Assembly (NCBI RefSeq): GCF_003313325.1
Contig: NZ_QMHQ01000003.1
Location: forward strand, 248,001 to 312,000
Length of the DNA: 64,000 nucleotides
Origin: Pedobacter namyangjuensis
Lineage (GTDB): Bacteria > Bacteroidota > Bacteroidia > Sphingobacteriales > Sphingobacteriaceae
Direction of reading: 5' to 3'
Both the position numbers and the translations under genes were made by a program. The notes beneath the pieces are model-generated. The model searched no databases. It saw only the letters and a list, made by a program, of their open reading frames with translations, and was not told where the DNA came from. This document shows positions 23,486 to 32,186 of the stretch, piece after piece; the stretch's first letter is position 1, and every line of letters starts with the position of its first letter.

Positions 23486-23947
23486 ATGGAAAAATTACTA
23501 CGCATAATCAACGCCTGCAGAACAAAATGGCTTACTACGATAGAGGACCTATCTACCGAACAAATGAATTTTATCCCGCCAGGTTTTAAAAATAACCTAG
23601 CATGGCAATTAGGCCATGTGGTAGTTAGTCAGCAGATACTTTGCTACCGCCTGTCAGGCAATAAATTTGTAATTGAAGAAGAACTTATAGACCTATACAA
23701 AAACGGGTCGAAACCAGAAAGAGATTTTAGCAGTGCAGAAATTGCACAAATGAAAGGTTATTTATTGAGTACCATTGCTCAATTAGAAAATGATTTAGAC
23801 CACAATCTTTTTGCAAATTTTACACCGTATAGCATCTCCACCTATGCAGGTGTAGAATTAAAAAATATTGAAGATGCTTTAACTTTTATAATCTCCCATG
23901 ATGGTTTGCATTACGGTTGTAGTATTGGGTTGAAGAAATTAGTTTAG
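23486..23947 (+). CDS. DinB family protein
   Basis: A 153-residue DinB-like four-helix protein. The first metal-ligand region is LAWQLGHVVVSQQI (His near residue 48), and the last helix has SHDGLHYGCSIGLKKL with paired His, so the metal site appears intact, unlike the DinB protein at 3834. Substrate unknown. Its stop codon is 55 bp before truA, but truA has a promoter of its own in that gap, so the two need not be co-transcribed. Third DinB gene in the window. Confidence 0.85.
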   Translation: MEKLLRIINACRTKWLTTIEDLSTEQMNFIPPGFKNNLAWQLGHVVVSQQILCYRLSGNKFVIEEELIDLYKNGSKPERDFSSAEIAQMKGYLLSTIAQLENDLDHNLFANFTPYSISTYAGVELKNIEDALTFIISHDGLHYGCSIGLKKLV

Positions 23948-23966
23948 AAATTTTAGCGATAGCTTT

Positions 23967-23997
23967 TCTGAGCGTTTGCTAGGAAAGGCTATCTTTG
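23967..23997 (+). promoter_or_regulatory. truA promoter, close to the start codon
   Basis: TCTG (23967-23970, one base from TTTG), exactly 19 bp, then TATCTTTG (23990-23997), a full -7 match. The ATG at 24003 is only 5 bp past the box, so the transcript should start at or within a few bases of the start codon. Confidence 0.65.
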
Positions 23998-24002
23998 CAC
24001 TG

Positions 24003-24800
24003 ATGAGATACTTCTTCCACATTGCCTATAACGGCCATACCTATAACGGCTGGCAAAGGCAACCAAAAGTAAACAGCGTACAAGAAATTATTGAAGAGAA
24101 ATTCAGTCAGATTTTCAAAACGCCTTTGGCAATAAATGGATGTGGAAGAACGGATTCGGGCGTTCATGCCAGTCAATTCTTTTTCCATATAGACATTGAA
24201 CAGGAATGGGATTTCGATCTAATTTTTAGATTGAACAAGTTATTGCCACACAATATTTCGGTATTCGATCTATTTAAAATGGATGGCAAACCTCACGCTA
24301 GGTTTGATGCCGTACAACGGAAATACGATTATTATTTGCACACTTATAAAGATCCCTTTCTAAATCAATTAAGCTCTTATTATGATACGCCAAACCTGAA
24401 TTTGGCCGAGATGAAAAAAGCAGTTTTACTTTTGCCACAGTACAAAGACTATCGAGCTTTTTGTACCGCTCCAGATAAAAACGAGCATACCATTTGCAAC
24501 GTAATGGACGCTAAATTGTTTAGCACTAACAACAACGACCAATTGCGTTTCCACATCGCTAGCAATAGGTTTTTAGGGAAAATGATTCGGATTATCACTG
24601 GAAATTTAATAAAAATTGGCAAAGGCTTAATGACAGTAGATGAATTTGAGCAAATGCTAATTACCAAAGAACCACCAACTATCATGGAAATTGCCAAACC
24701 AAATGGCTTGTACCTTTCTAAAGTTACCTATCCTTATTTGAATTTACCTTTACGAACAGAATTTTCTGGACTACAATGCAACGATTGGATTGAGGTTTAG
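24003..24800 (+). CDS. truA: tRNA pseudouridine(38-40) synthase
   Basis: 265 residues from the ATG at 24003 (MRYFFHIAYNGHTYNGWQRQ), which matches the TruA N-terminus; a start at 23976 would add nine unconserved residues and lie within the promoter. Catalytic Asp51 is in NGCGRTDSGVHASQF, and RFDAVQRKYDY and LRFHIASNRFLGKMIRIITG are family signatures. The enzyme makes pseudouridine at positions 38-40 in the anticodon stem-loop of several tRNAs. The promoter sits 5 bp upstream, which implies a leaderless or nearly leaderless message. Confidence 0.95.
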   Translation: MRYFFHIAYNGHTYNGWQRQPKVNSVQEIIEEKFSQIFKTPLAINGCGRTDSGVHASQFFFHIDIEQEWDFDLIFRLNKLLPHNISVFDLFKMDGKPHARFDAVQRKYDYYLHTYKDPFLNQLSSYYDTPNLNLAEMKKAVLLLPQYKDYRAFCTAPDKNEHTICNVMDAKLFSTNNNDQLRFHIASNRFLGKMIRIITGNLIKIGKGLMTVDEFEQMLITKEPPTIMEIAKPNGLYLSKVTYPYLNLPLRTEFSGLQCNDWIEV

Positions 24801-24902
24801 TTGTCCGGTTTTTCTTAGAGCGCTGTTCGTTTTTCGTCTCTCATCATATTATCTTCCGGACTTTCCTCACTCCAGACTAACGACTTCAAACTCCAGACTT
24901 TC
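24801..24902. repeat. Degenerate word-repeat spacer
   Basis: Between convergent truA and the LolC/E-like gene. Read on the minus strand it repeats words such as AGTCTGGAGTTTGAAGTCG and AGTCTGGAGTGAGGAAAGTC. No hairpin as clear as other terminators. Not coding. Confidence 0.5.
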
Positions 24903-26114
24903 TTACTTAAACCTAATCGCTTTTAGCGGACTTACCCTACTAACCAACAAAGACGGTAAAATCAAAACCACCGCACAAATTGCCACAGTAGATAAGTTTA
25001 ATAACAATACATCTGTTAAGTGAACTTCAATGGGTACATAAGCTAAATAATAATTGGTTTGTGCTAGTTTAAACAAATGTGTTTTTTGCTGTAAAAATGC
25101 TAATCCCAAACCTAAAACATTCCCTAAAAGCAAGCCGATACCAACTAAATAAATGGCATTGTACAGAAAAATCTTCATAATGCTTTCGGTAGTAGTGCCC
25201 ATTGCCTTTAGCAACCCAATCATTGTTGTACGTTCTAAAATCATTATTAGTAAAGCCGTTACCATATTTATAACACCAACAATCATCATTAAAAAAAGTA
25301 AAACTCTTGTATTTACGTCTAATAAGGATAACCAGGTAAATATTTCGGGTGTGCTTTCTATTACAGACCTAGAACGCAATTTTAACTCCAAATTAGCATA
25401 AATATCATCTGCATTTTGCTTCAGCATTGCAAAATCATTAGTCTTAACTTCAATGCCTCCCATTTGGTTGGCGGTCCAGTTATTTATGCTTCTAATAACG
25501 TCAATATTGCCCAAAACAAAGGTTTTATCTATATTATCAATTCCAATAGCATAAATGCCTACAATAGTAAACTTTCTTCGCTTAGGCGGATTTTGTATAA
25601 AGTGCATCAAAAACCTATCGCCAACTTTCAGTTTTAACCTATCTGCAGTGTGTTGGGAAATCATTATCTGGTAATCATCTTTTTTAAAATCGATGATTTT
25701 ACCACTCACCAAATGCTTTTTGATGTAACTCCAGTCGTAATCTTTATCTATACCTTTAAAATTTATTCCTTCTACTTCGTTGTTAGCCGAAATAATTGCA
25801 GGCTTGGTAGCAAAAGGATAGAACGAGACGATAGATTTATTCTGTTTTAAATAGTTTAAAGTGGTGTCATTTGGCACAAATGGAGATTTTTCGAACGAAC
25901 CGTTTAAGTCGTAACGGTAAATCTGCACGTCGCCAATAAAACCCCTTACTTTATCCTGTATTTCGGTCTTAAAGCCTTTAATAATAGCTACAGATAAAAT
26001 CATTACCGCCAAACTTAACATTACGCCTGCAATTGCAATACGCACAATTAGCTTAGAAAAAGTACGTTCAGATTTAATGGCTATCCGCTTTGCGATGAAA
26101 TATTCTATATTCAA
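24903..26114 (-). CDS. LolC/LolE-like FtsX-family ABC permease, probable TTG start
   Basis: About 403 residues. One N-terminal membrane helix (IAIAGVMLSLAVMILSVAI), a periplasmic domain (about 60-270), then three C-terminal helices in the FtsX domain (LLFLMMIVGVINMVTALLIM; AIYLVGIGLLLGNVLGLGLA; VLLLNLSTVAICAVVLILP) with ERTTMIGLLKAMGTTTESIM as coupling helix. This is the layout of lipoprotein-releasing permeases, which work with a LolD ATPase and deliver to LolA. The family start (NIEYFIAKRI) coincides with a TTG codon ending at 26114; no ATG is available, and a TTG nine codons earlier is the alternative. No ATPase gene is adjacent. Confidence 0.85.
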   Translation of the reverse strand: MNIEYFIAKRIAIKSERTFSKLIVRIAIAGVMLSLAVMILSVAIIKGFKTEIQDKVRGFIGDVQIYRYDLNGSFEKSPFVPNDTTLNYLKQNKSIVSFYPFATKPAIISANNEVEGINFKGIDKDYDWSYIKKHLVSGKIIDFKKDDYQIMISQHTADRLKLKVGDRFLMHFIQNPPKRRKFTIVGIYAIGIDNIDKTFVLGNIDVIRSINNWTANQMGGIEVKTNDFAMLKQNADDIYANLELKLRSRSVIESTPEIFTWLSLLDVNTRVLLFLMMIVGVINMVTALLIMILERTTMIGLLKAMGTTTESIMKIFLYNAIYLVGIGLLLGNVLGLGLAFLQQKTHLFKLAQTNYYLAYVPIEVHLTDVLLLNLSTVAICAVVLILPSLLVSRVSPLKAIRFK

Positions 26115-26194
26115 AATCTGTAATAAATTGTAACTTAGCAAAAGTGCTAATTCGCTTTTGAATTAACGTATATTAATTTAAAAACCTATATAAA

Positions 26195-27433
26195 ATGAAC
26201 AAGTTTACAACTGCTTTTGTTGCTGCATTAAGCATTATTACGTTTAGTGCTTGTGCACAGACTCCTAAAAAAGAAACCGCGGTTAAAAACTCGGCAGTTA
26301 AATACGCAAACTTTAAAACCGGTGCAGAACAAACCGAAAAATATTTGCCTTTGCTAAAAGGTAAGCGTATTGGCATGGTGGTAAACCCAACCAGTATTAT
26401 CGGCAAAGAAACTGTGGTAGATAGTTTGCTCAAAAGAGGGGTAAACATTGTTAAAATTTTTGGTCCGGAGCACGGTTTTAGAGGCGACGCTAGTGCGGGT
26501 ATACATGTAGACGACGCAGTAGATACAAAAACCGGCATTAAAGCAATCTCATTATATGGAAAACATAGTACGCCAACTAAAGAAGATTTAGCAGACGTTG
26601 ACATTATGATTTTTGATATACAGGATGTTGGCGTTCGCTTCTACACTTACATGAACACGTTACAACACGTAATGGAAGCCTGCGCTAGAGATGGTAAGGA
26701 AGTAATGATTTTTGACCGCCCGAACCCAAATGCATTTTATATAGACGGCCCAGTTTTAGATCCAAAATTTAAATCAGGAATTGGTATTCAGCCTATTCCC
26801 ATTGTGCATGGATTAACTTTAGGAGAGTATGCGCAAATGCTAAATGGCGAGGGTTGGTTAAAAGACAAAGTGAAGTGTAAGATTACGGTGATTAAAAACG
26901 CTGATTATAACCATGATATGCCTTACGAATTACCCGTTAAGCCATCGCCCAACCTAAATACGCAACAATCTATTTTACTTTATCCGAGCACTTGCTTGTT
27001 CGAAGGTATCTACCTCAACCATGGTCGAGGAACACAGTTTCCATTTACAGTATTAGGTGCTCCGTATTTAAAAGGCAAGTATAAATTTTCGTTTACACCT
27101 ACCGGGATAAAAGGAATGGCAGAAACGCCAATTTTTAAAGACGAAGTGTGTTATGGATTGGACTTAAGAAATTACGACGCATCTATTTTCAGAAAAACGA
27201 AACAAATTAACATCGGCTGGGTTATCGAATTATATAAAGCTTCCCCAAGGAAATCAGATTTTTTCAACTCTAAGCTAAGTAATCAAATGGGCACCATAGA
27301 AAAATTAGTTGGTGTTGGAGATTTTAGGCAACAAATTATTGCTGGTAAATCTGAAAAAGAAATTAGGGCAAGCTGGGAACCCGGACTAAGCAAATACAAA
27401 GAAATGCGTAAAAAGTATCTGCTTTATCCATAA
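26195..27433 (+). CDS. DUF1343 / NamZ-like exo-beta-N-acetylmuramidase lipoprotein
   Basis: A 412-residue protein with a lipoprotein-type signal (LSIITFSACAQ, Cys near residue 23). DUF1343 landmarks: KRIGMVVNPTSIIGKETVVD, KIFGPEHGFRGDASAGIHVD, IMIFDIQDVGVRFYTYMNTL and VMIFDRPNPNAFYIDGPVL, with LYPSTCLFEGIYLNHGRGT later. Characterised members (NamZ, glycoside hydrolase family 171) remove terminal N-acetylmuramic acid from peptidoglycan fragments; the acidic residue in GPEHG is conserved. Likely role: cell-wall recycling in the periplasm. It is divergent from the LolC/E-like gene and followed 11 bp later by a small charged protein. Confidence 0.92.
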   Translation: MNKFTTAFVAALSIITFSACAQTPKKETAVKNSAVKYANFKTGAEQTEKYLPLLKGKRIGMVVNPTSIIGKETVVDSLLKRGVNIVKIFGPEHGFRGDASAGIHVDDAVDTKTGIKAISLYGKHSTPTKEDLADVDIMIFDIQDVGVRFYTYMNTLQHVMEACARDGKEVMIFDRPNPNAFYIDGPVLDPKFKSGIGIQPIPIVHGLTLGEYAQMLNGEGWLKDKVKCKITVIKNADYNHDMPYELPVKPSPNLNTQQSILLYPSTCLFEGIYLNHGRGTQFPFTVLGAPYLKGKYKFSFTPTGIKGMAETPIFKDEVCYGLDLRNYDASIFRKTKQINIGWVIELYKASPRKSDFFNSKLSNQMGTIEKLVGVGDFRQQIIAGKSEKEIRASWEPGLSKYKEMRKKYLLYP

Positions 27434-27444
27434 AATGGATAACC

Positions 27445-27660
27445 ATGAACAAAGAACAGAAAAAAAGCGACAAGCCCGAAAGTAACTTTCAGGAGCCACA
27501 ACCCAAAGGAAAGGTTGATAAAGGCGAAAAGGCGGTAAAAAAGCCCGAAGATGAAGTTTACAACAAAGATAAGGCAGAAGCGAAAACTAAAAATCCGGCA
27601 AAGGAAAAAGAGCAAAGCGAACAGCCAGTTCATCCGGTAAAAAAAGCTCCAAAAGATTAA
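27445..27660 (+). CDS. Small highly charged protein
   Basis: A 71-residue protein, about half Lys, Glu and Asp with many Pro, Gln and Asn and no hydrophobic core, so it is probably disordered. It starts 11 bp after the NamZ-like stop codon and is likely on the same message. Its last codons (K-A-P-K-D and stop) form the left arm of the intrinsic terminator at 27641-27676. It resembles no family I know. Low hydrophobicity and lack of a signal peptide suggest a cytoplasmic location. The clean frame and spacing favour a real gene, but a chance frame cannot be excluded. Confidence 0.55.
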   Translation: MNKEQKKSDKPESNFQEPQPKGKVDKGEKAVKKPEDEVYNKDKAEAKTKNPAKEKEQSEQPVHPVKKAPKD

Positions 27661-27676
27661 TCTTTTGGAGCTTTTT
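27641..27676 (+). terminator. Intrinsic terminator overlapping a stop codon
   Basis: AAAAAGCTCCAAAAGA / TCTTTTGGAGCTTTTT, a perfect 16-bp stem with the 4-nt loop TTAA, whose TAA is the stop codon of the small charged protein. Followed by ATTTTT. It is nearly symmetric and could also act on the minus strand. Confidence 0.9.
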
Positions 27677-27804
27677 ATTTTTGAATCGATTATACCTATC
27701 GTCTTATTGAAAATGAAAATCCAAGATTGCCTCGCTTTGCGAAAACCAAGACTCGCAAAGACGATTATTCGATAGGCTCCTCAGGAGTCAGGAATGATAA
27801 GTAC

Positions 27805-28848
27805 TTATTTCTTCTTAACCTTTTTCAAGAACTTCATCAACACTTTTTCATCATCTTGTATGGCAGCAATGTCGTCAGGTTTTGTGGTATTTATTTGTTT
27901 TAGGTAAGCCTGTAATCCGTCATTTTCAAAGGTTTCTAATAATAGCGGATAAACATAAGAACTTTTGCAAACCGCCCTTGTATTACCTAACCTACTTGCT
28001 ACACAGTCTAAAACTTCTACTATTACTTTTTTCTTAGCCATCTCCGGATTCTGAACCGTACAGCAAGCCAACTGGCGAAGTGCCTCTAAAGTACCGCCCC
28101 AAGTTCTAAAATCCTTTGCTGTAAAATCTGATCCGGTAATTTCCTTAATATAATTGTTAACCATTCCAGAATCTACGCCCCTATGTCTGCCATCTTTGGT
28201 GTAATACTGAAAGAGTTCTTGCCCAGGTATATCTTTAGATTTCTTTATCAACTTGGCCAACCTTTTATCGGTCAATTTCACGTCTTGTTTTACGCCTTTT
28301 TTACCGATAAAACTCAATGTAAAACTGTCGCCTTTTTGCTTAAAATGCTGATCTTTTAACGTGCTTAACCCGTAACTTCCATAATTTCGCTTATGCGCCT
28401 CATTACCAATTCTAATTAGCGTATGCTGCAAAACTGTAAGGCAAAGCGCTAAAACTTTTCTTTCATCAAATGCTTTTCGCTTTAAATCTTTAGCAATTTG
28501 TTTACGTGCTTTTGGCAATACCTTGCCAAATTCTAGTAGTCTAAAGTATTTATGATCCGATCTTCTCGCGGTCCAATCTGCGTGGTACCGGTATTGCTTC
28601 CTTCCGGCAACGTCTACCCCTAATGCTTGTAAATAACCATTTTTCTTTGGCGATATCCAAACATCTTTCCAAGCGGGAGGAAGTACTAGCTTTTTTATTC
28701 GCTCTAAATCATTTCCATCTTTAAGCCGATTACCATTTTTATCTTCGTAAAAAAACTTACCAGGTTTACCTTTGCGATAAATACCCGGCTTGGTAGGATC
28801 TACAAAAACCAAGCTACTAGATTCTATTACTTCTGCAACACTTACCAT
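27805..28848 (-). CDS. DNA topoisomerase IB (poxvirus/bacterial type)
   Basis: A 347-residue type IB topoisomerase. N-terminal KPGIYRKGKPGKFFY and LPPAWKDVWISPKKNGYLQA belong to the DNA-clamp domain. The catalytic domain shows Arg146 in LIRIGNE followed by NYGSYGLSTLKDQH, Lys183/184 in IGKKGV, Arg248 in DFRTWGGT, and the nucleophile Tyr298 in KSSYVYP (most relatives have SYVHP). The enzyme relaxes supercoils through a 3'-phosphotyrosine. Bacterial genes of this type are scattered and often thought to be acquired; base composition here does not stand out. Monocistronic and divergent from fmt, with a 16-bp palindrome in the gap. Confidence 0.93.
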   Translation of the reverse strand: MVSVAEVIESSSLVFVDPTKPGIYRKGKPGKFFYEDKNGNRLKDGNDLERIKKLVLPPAWKDVWISPKKNGYLQALGVDVAGRKQYRYHADWTARRSDHKYFRLLEFGKVLPKARKQIAKDLKRKAFDERKVLALCLTVLQHTLIRIGNEAHKRNYGSYGLSTLKDQHFKQKGDSFTLSFIGKKGVKQDVKLTDKRLAKLIKKSKDIPGQELFQYYTKDGRHRGVDSGMVNNYIKEITGSDFTAKDFRTWGGTLEALRQLACCTVQNPEMAKKKVIVEVLDCVASRLGNTRAVCKSSYVYPLLLETFENDGLQAYLKQINTTKPDDIAAIQDDEKVLMKFLKKVKKK

Positions 28849-28883
28849 ATTTATAGCGATAAATCAATGAAATTTTAGTTATT

Positions 28884-28899
28884 TTGTTAGTACTAACAA
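28884..28899. promoter_or_regulatory. Perfect 16-bp palindrome between topIB and fmt
   Basis: TTGTTAGTACTAACAA has no spacer and no mismatch. It lies 36 bp before the topoisomerase start and 53 bp before fmt, where an operator could act on both promoters. Regulator unknown. Confidence 0.5.
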
Positions 28900-28952
28900 T
28901 AGCCAAGCTCCGTTTTTTAGGTAGCCAAAGGCGATGACATTAACAACCGATT

Positions 28953-29861
28953 ATGAAAATAGTTTTTATGGGTACGCCCGATTTTGCCGTTGCTTCATTG
29001 AGTGCTTTACAAAACGCAGGTTTTGATATTGTTGGTGTGGTAACCGCTGCAGATAAGCCTGCCGGTCGAGGACAAAAATTAAGTGAAAGTGCTGTAAAAA
29101 AATACGCTATAGAAAATGGGTTAAAGGTTTTGCAACCTTTAAAGTTAAAAGACCCTATTTTTATTGAAGAACTAAAAGCGTTAAATGCCGAACTTTTTGT
29201 AGTTGTAGCTTTTAGGATGCTTCCAGAAATTGTTTGGAGCATGCCTACAAAAGGAACCATTAACTTACACGGTTCTTTGCTACCACAATATCGTGGGGCA
29301 GCACCAATAAACCACGTAATTATTAATGGCGAAACCGAAACTGGTGTTACTACCTTTTTCTTAAAGCAAGAAATTGATACTGGAGATGTTATTTTTAGTG
29401 ATAAAACTGAAATCACTCCAGATGACACTGCTGGAAGTTTGCACGATAAGCTGATGGTAATTGGGGCAAATTTATTGGTTAAGACCGTTAAAGCAATAGA
29501 AGTAGGAGATTACAGCGAGGTACCACAGCCAGAAAGCTTCGAATTAAAAAATGCACCGAAAATATTCAAGGACTTTTGTAAGGTTGATTGGAACCAGACA
29601 AATCAGGTGGTTTATAATCATATTCGTGGATTAAGCCCATACCCTACTGCATTTACCGTTTTTAATGATAAAACACTTAAAATTTTTAATGCTGAAAAGG
29701 AGGATAAAGAACCCGGTATTTCTACTGCTGCATTTTTAACCGATGGAAAAACCTACCTAAAGTTTGCGACTAAAGACGGTTTTATTAAACTCACCGACGT
29801 ACAATACGAAGGAAAAAAACGCATGCTAATTGATGAGTTTTTAAGAGGGATGCGTTTGTAA
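28953..29861 (+). CDS. fmt: Methionyl-tRNA formyltransferase
   Basis: A 302-residue protein: N-terminal Rossmann-type formyltransferase domain with MKIVFMGTPDFAVASLSALQ, the folate and active-site segment INLHGSLLPQYRGAAPINH (about 103-121, with the catalytic Asn, His and later Asp143 in KQEIDTGDVIF), and the C-terminal OB-like domain (about 205-302). It formylates Met-tRNA(fMet) for initiation using 10-formyl-tetrahydrofolate. Not coupled to def here, unlike in many bacteria; it is divergent from topoisomerase IB. Length is near the usual 305-315. Confidence 0.96.
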   Translation: MKIVFMGTPDFAVASLSALQNAGFDIVGVVTAADKPAGRGQKLSESAVKKYAIENGLKVLQPLKLKDPIFIEELKALNAELFVVVAFRMLPEIVWSMPTKGTINLHGSLLPQYRGAAPINHVIINGETETGVTTFFLKQEIDTGDVIFSDKTEITPDDTAGSLHDKLMVIGANLLVKTVKAIEVGDYSEVPQPESFELKNAPKIFKDFCKVDWNQTNQVVYNHIRGLSPYPTAFTVFNDKTLKIFNAEKEDKEPGISTAAFLTDGKTYLKFATKDGFIKLTDVQYEGKKRMLIDEFLRGMRL

Positions 29862-30171
29862 TTTTTGGTTGTGTCAATTTCGGTAAGCCTACGTAAAGTC
29901 GCATGCTGAAAATTTTCTGTTTAAATTCCTTAACAAAATTGGCAGTGACTAATATGCGGGCGATAAACCAAACTCTAGCCAAAAGCAAAGCGATTGTTAA
30001 ATAAACCCAATTGAAGCGAGCACCCCGAATTTTTAACCGTTTGCTTTCTTTTGCACAGTTTTATAGGGGTAAAGCGTAAAGTGGGACTGATTTTGCCAAG
30101 TATTACATCCGTTCCTTTCAAAAAAACTAGGTAAATATCGCTTTGCAGAACTTAACTGGAAAGAATTTACA
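29862..30171. other. Intergenic region, no gene seen
   Basis: About 310 bp between convergent fmt and the EamA gene. Contains one inverted dispersed repeat (29999-30090) and a less regular stretch to its left. A clear terminator hairpin for either gene was not found apart from the repeat itself. Confidence 0.5.
29999..30090 (-). repeat. Dispersed hairpin repeat, copy 6 (inverted, diverged)
   Basis: Begins AATAAACCCAATTGAAGCGAG and ends TAAAGCGTAAAGTGGGAC, the reverse complement of the family ends, with a longer irregular middle. Confidence 0.5.
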
Positions 30172-31080
30172 TTAAGCTTCGCTAACCTGCTTTTTCTTGT
30201 AATTTGTAATAAAAACGCCTACAATAATTAACACGGTTGCTATAAGTAAATCGATGGTAATTACTTCATCTAATATTAACCAGCCTAAGAAAATGGCAAT
30301 AATGGTGTTAAAGTACGACAAAATGGAAACCTCCGTAGCGGTAACTTTCTTGAGTGCGTAAATATAACAGAAGAAACCAATTACAGAACCAAAAACAGCC
30401 AAATAAACCACCGCACCTAAACTTTGCAGACTCCAAGATGAAGGTTCGATAGTTGGCGAAAAAATAAAAGCCAAAACGAGTTGCACTACGGCAGAAAAGA
30501 TGAACTGGTAAAACAAGTCTAAAATGATGTTGGATGATTCGTGCGTATATTTTTTAGCATAAATGGTTCCGCTTGCCCAACCTAAAATTGCAATTGCGAG
30601 AAACATTATCCCGGTTTTATAATTAGGATCCAACAAGTCGCCAATACCATCTCTAAAAATAAAAGCAACGCCCAAAAAGCCTATAATAACCCCTATAAAC
30701 CCTTTTAAAGTTGGTTTTTGCAAACCTATAGCCACGCTACCCAAAAATACCGCTATTGGCGAAAGTGCATTTAGCAATGATGTTAACCCACTTGGTATAG
30801 TTTGCTCGGCAACGGTTGTCATACCGTTAGCTACTACAATCATTAAGGTAGAAAGCAACATTTGCCTACGCATTGAAGGCCAGCCTATCCATTTAAATTC
30901 TTTCTTGCGCAAAAGTATAACCAGCAAAATTAGTGCAGCCATACTTTGGCGCATGGTAGTTACAAACCAGGGAGGTATGGTTTCGACTGCTATACGAATG
31001 CCTAAATAAGTTGTACCCCAAACAATAGCAACAGCCAATAGCGAAACTACCAGCTTTACATCCATTTTTTGGGTGCTCAT
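30172..31080 (-). CDS. EamA-family (DMT) transporter
   Basis: A 302-residue inner-membrane protein with ten predicted helices in two EamA repeats, for example [20 protein letters not shown] and [20 protein letters not shown] in the first, [20 protein letters not shown] and [17 protein letters not shown] in the second. DMT transporters export amino acids, nucleosides or other metabolites; the substrate is not predictable. Its ATG overlaps the pyrF stop by four bases (ATGA), so it is translationally coupled to pyrF. A nucleobase-related or other efflux role is possible by context only. Confidence 0.9.
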   Translation of the reverse strand: MSTQKMDVKLVVSLLAVAIVWGTTYLGIRIAVETIPPWFVTTMRQSMAALILLVILLRKKEFKWIGWPSMRRQMLLSTLMIVVANGMTTVAEQTIPSGLTSLLNALSPIAVFLGSVAIGLQKPTLKGFIGVIIGFLGVAFIFRDGIGDLLDPNYKTGIMFLAIAILGWASGTIYAKKYTHESSNIILDLFYQFIFSAVVQLVLAFIFSPTIEPSSWSLQSLGAVVYLAVFGSVIGFFCYIYALKKVTATEVSILSYFNTIIAIFLGWLILDEVITIDLLIATVLIIVGVFITNYKKKQVSEA

Positions 31081-31907
31081 ATTAATTGGTTGGCAACAAG
31101 TATTTGCTCCATTTCTTGTTGTAAAAGCAACGCCTCTTCTCTAGCTTTTTCGGCAAAATCTAAACCATTGCTAGCATAAATAATACTACGAGCAGCATTT
31201 ACCAATAGCCCGCATTGCGAGTTAAGGCCGAATTTGCAAACCTCAGTTAAACTACCACCTTGTGCACCAACGCCTGGAACCAGTAAAAAATGTTCTGGCG
31301 CCAACTGGCGGATATTTTGAAATTCTTCTGGCTTTGTTGCACCAACTACGTACATCATCTGGTTGCTGGTTGCCCATTGCTGAGAAGTAGTAATTACCTG
31401 TTCGTAAAGCTTTTGATCTTCGCTTTGCTTAACCTGAAAATCTTTACTGCCAGCATTTGATGTTAAAGCCAATAGAATAACCCATTTATCTTTATGCGTT
31501 AAGAATGGTGAAACAGAATCTTCGCCCATATACGGCGCCACTGTAACCGAATCGAAACTCATTTCTGAGCTTTGCTCGTTAAAAAAAGCTTCAGCATACA
31601 TTGCAGAGGTATTACCAATATCACCTCTTTTTGCATCGGCAATAGTAAAAACTTCTTTAGGAAAATGTTTCCAAGTGTTTACCAAAGTTTCCCAACCTTT
31701 AACTCCCCTACTTTCGTAAAATGCCGTATTAGGTTTATAGGCAACACATAAGTCATGTGTAGCATCTATTAACTGTTTATTAAACTCTAAAATCGGATCG
31801 TTATATTTTAGTAGATGTTTTGGGAGTTTATCGAGCACTGGATCTAATCCGATACATAAAAACGATTTCTTTTTCTGTATTTGCTCAAAAAGTTGTTCTT
31901 TGTTCAT
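31077..31907 (-). CDS. pyrF: Orotidine 5'-phosphate decarboxylase
   Basis: 276 residues from the ATG ending at 31907 ([20 protein letters not shown]); a TTG seven codons upstream is not conserved. Type 2 OMP decarboxylase: catalytic [10 protein letters not shown] at about 91-100 (Lys93), [13 protein letters not shown] near 17-30, and the phosphate-binding [13 protein letters not shown]. It converts OMP to UMP, the last step of pyrimidine synthesis. A -7-like box (CATCTTTG on the minus strand, 31926-31933) lies about 19 bp upstream. Overlaps EamA by ATGA. Confidence 0.95.
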   Translation of the reverse strand: MNKEQLFEQIQKKKSFLCIGLDPVLDKLPKHLLKYNDPILEFNKQLIDATHDLCVAYKPNTAFYESRGVKGWETLVNTWKHFPKEVFTIADAKRGDIGNTSAMYAEAFFNEQSSEMSFDSVTVAPYMGEDSVSPFLTHKDKWVILLALTSNAGSKDFQVKQSEDQKLYEQVITTSQQWATSNQMMYVVGATKPEEFQNIRQLAPEHFLLVPGVGAQGGSLTEVCKFGLNSQCGLLVNAARSIIYASNGLDFAEKAREEALLLQQEMEQILVANQLI

Positions 31908-32186
31908 TATACGTGGGAATGTGTGCAAAGATGCAATTTTTAGCGCTTTTTACTGTCTTTTTGGGGAGCGAAAGTTTACGATTTTTTAACTTTTTTTAAA
32001 CAATTTTAATTTTTAGTTGCTTATTAACTTGTAAATACATACAATTGTGCCATAATTCTCGAATGTCTATCTGAATATCCCAGAAAAATCTCCAACGAAT
32101 ATTATTAGTAAATGTTTATTTCAGGCATTTTTTGGTTGTATATTTTTGATAGACTCAAATTAAAATTTCTCGACAAACACATATAA

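Noticed and set aside
24790..25023. 77-codon plus-strand frame after truA
   Set aside because: It is low-complexity spacer followed by antisense of the LolC/E-like gene.
27695..27776. CCTATCG / CGATAGG inverted pair enclosing a TTGCCTCGCTTTGCGAAAAC-like stretch as an attachment site
   Set aside because: Arms are only 7 bp, no integrase is near, and the inner sequence resembles a degenerate common intergenic repeat.
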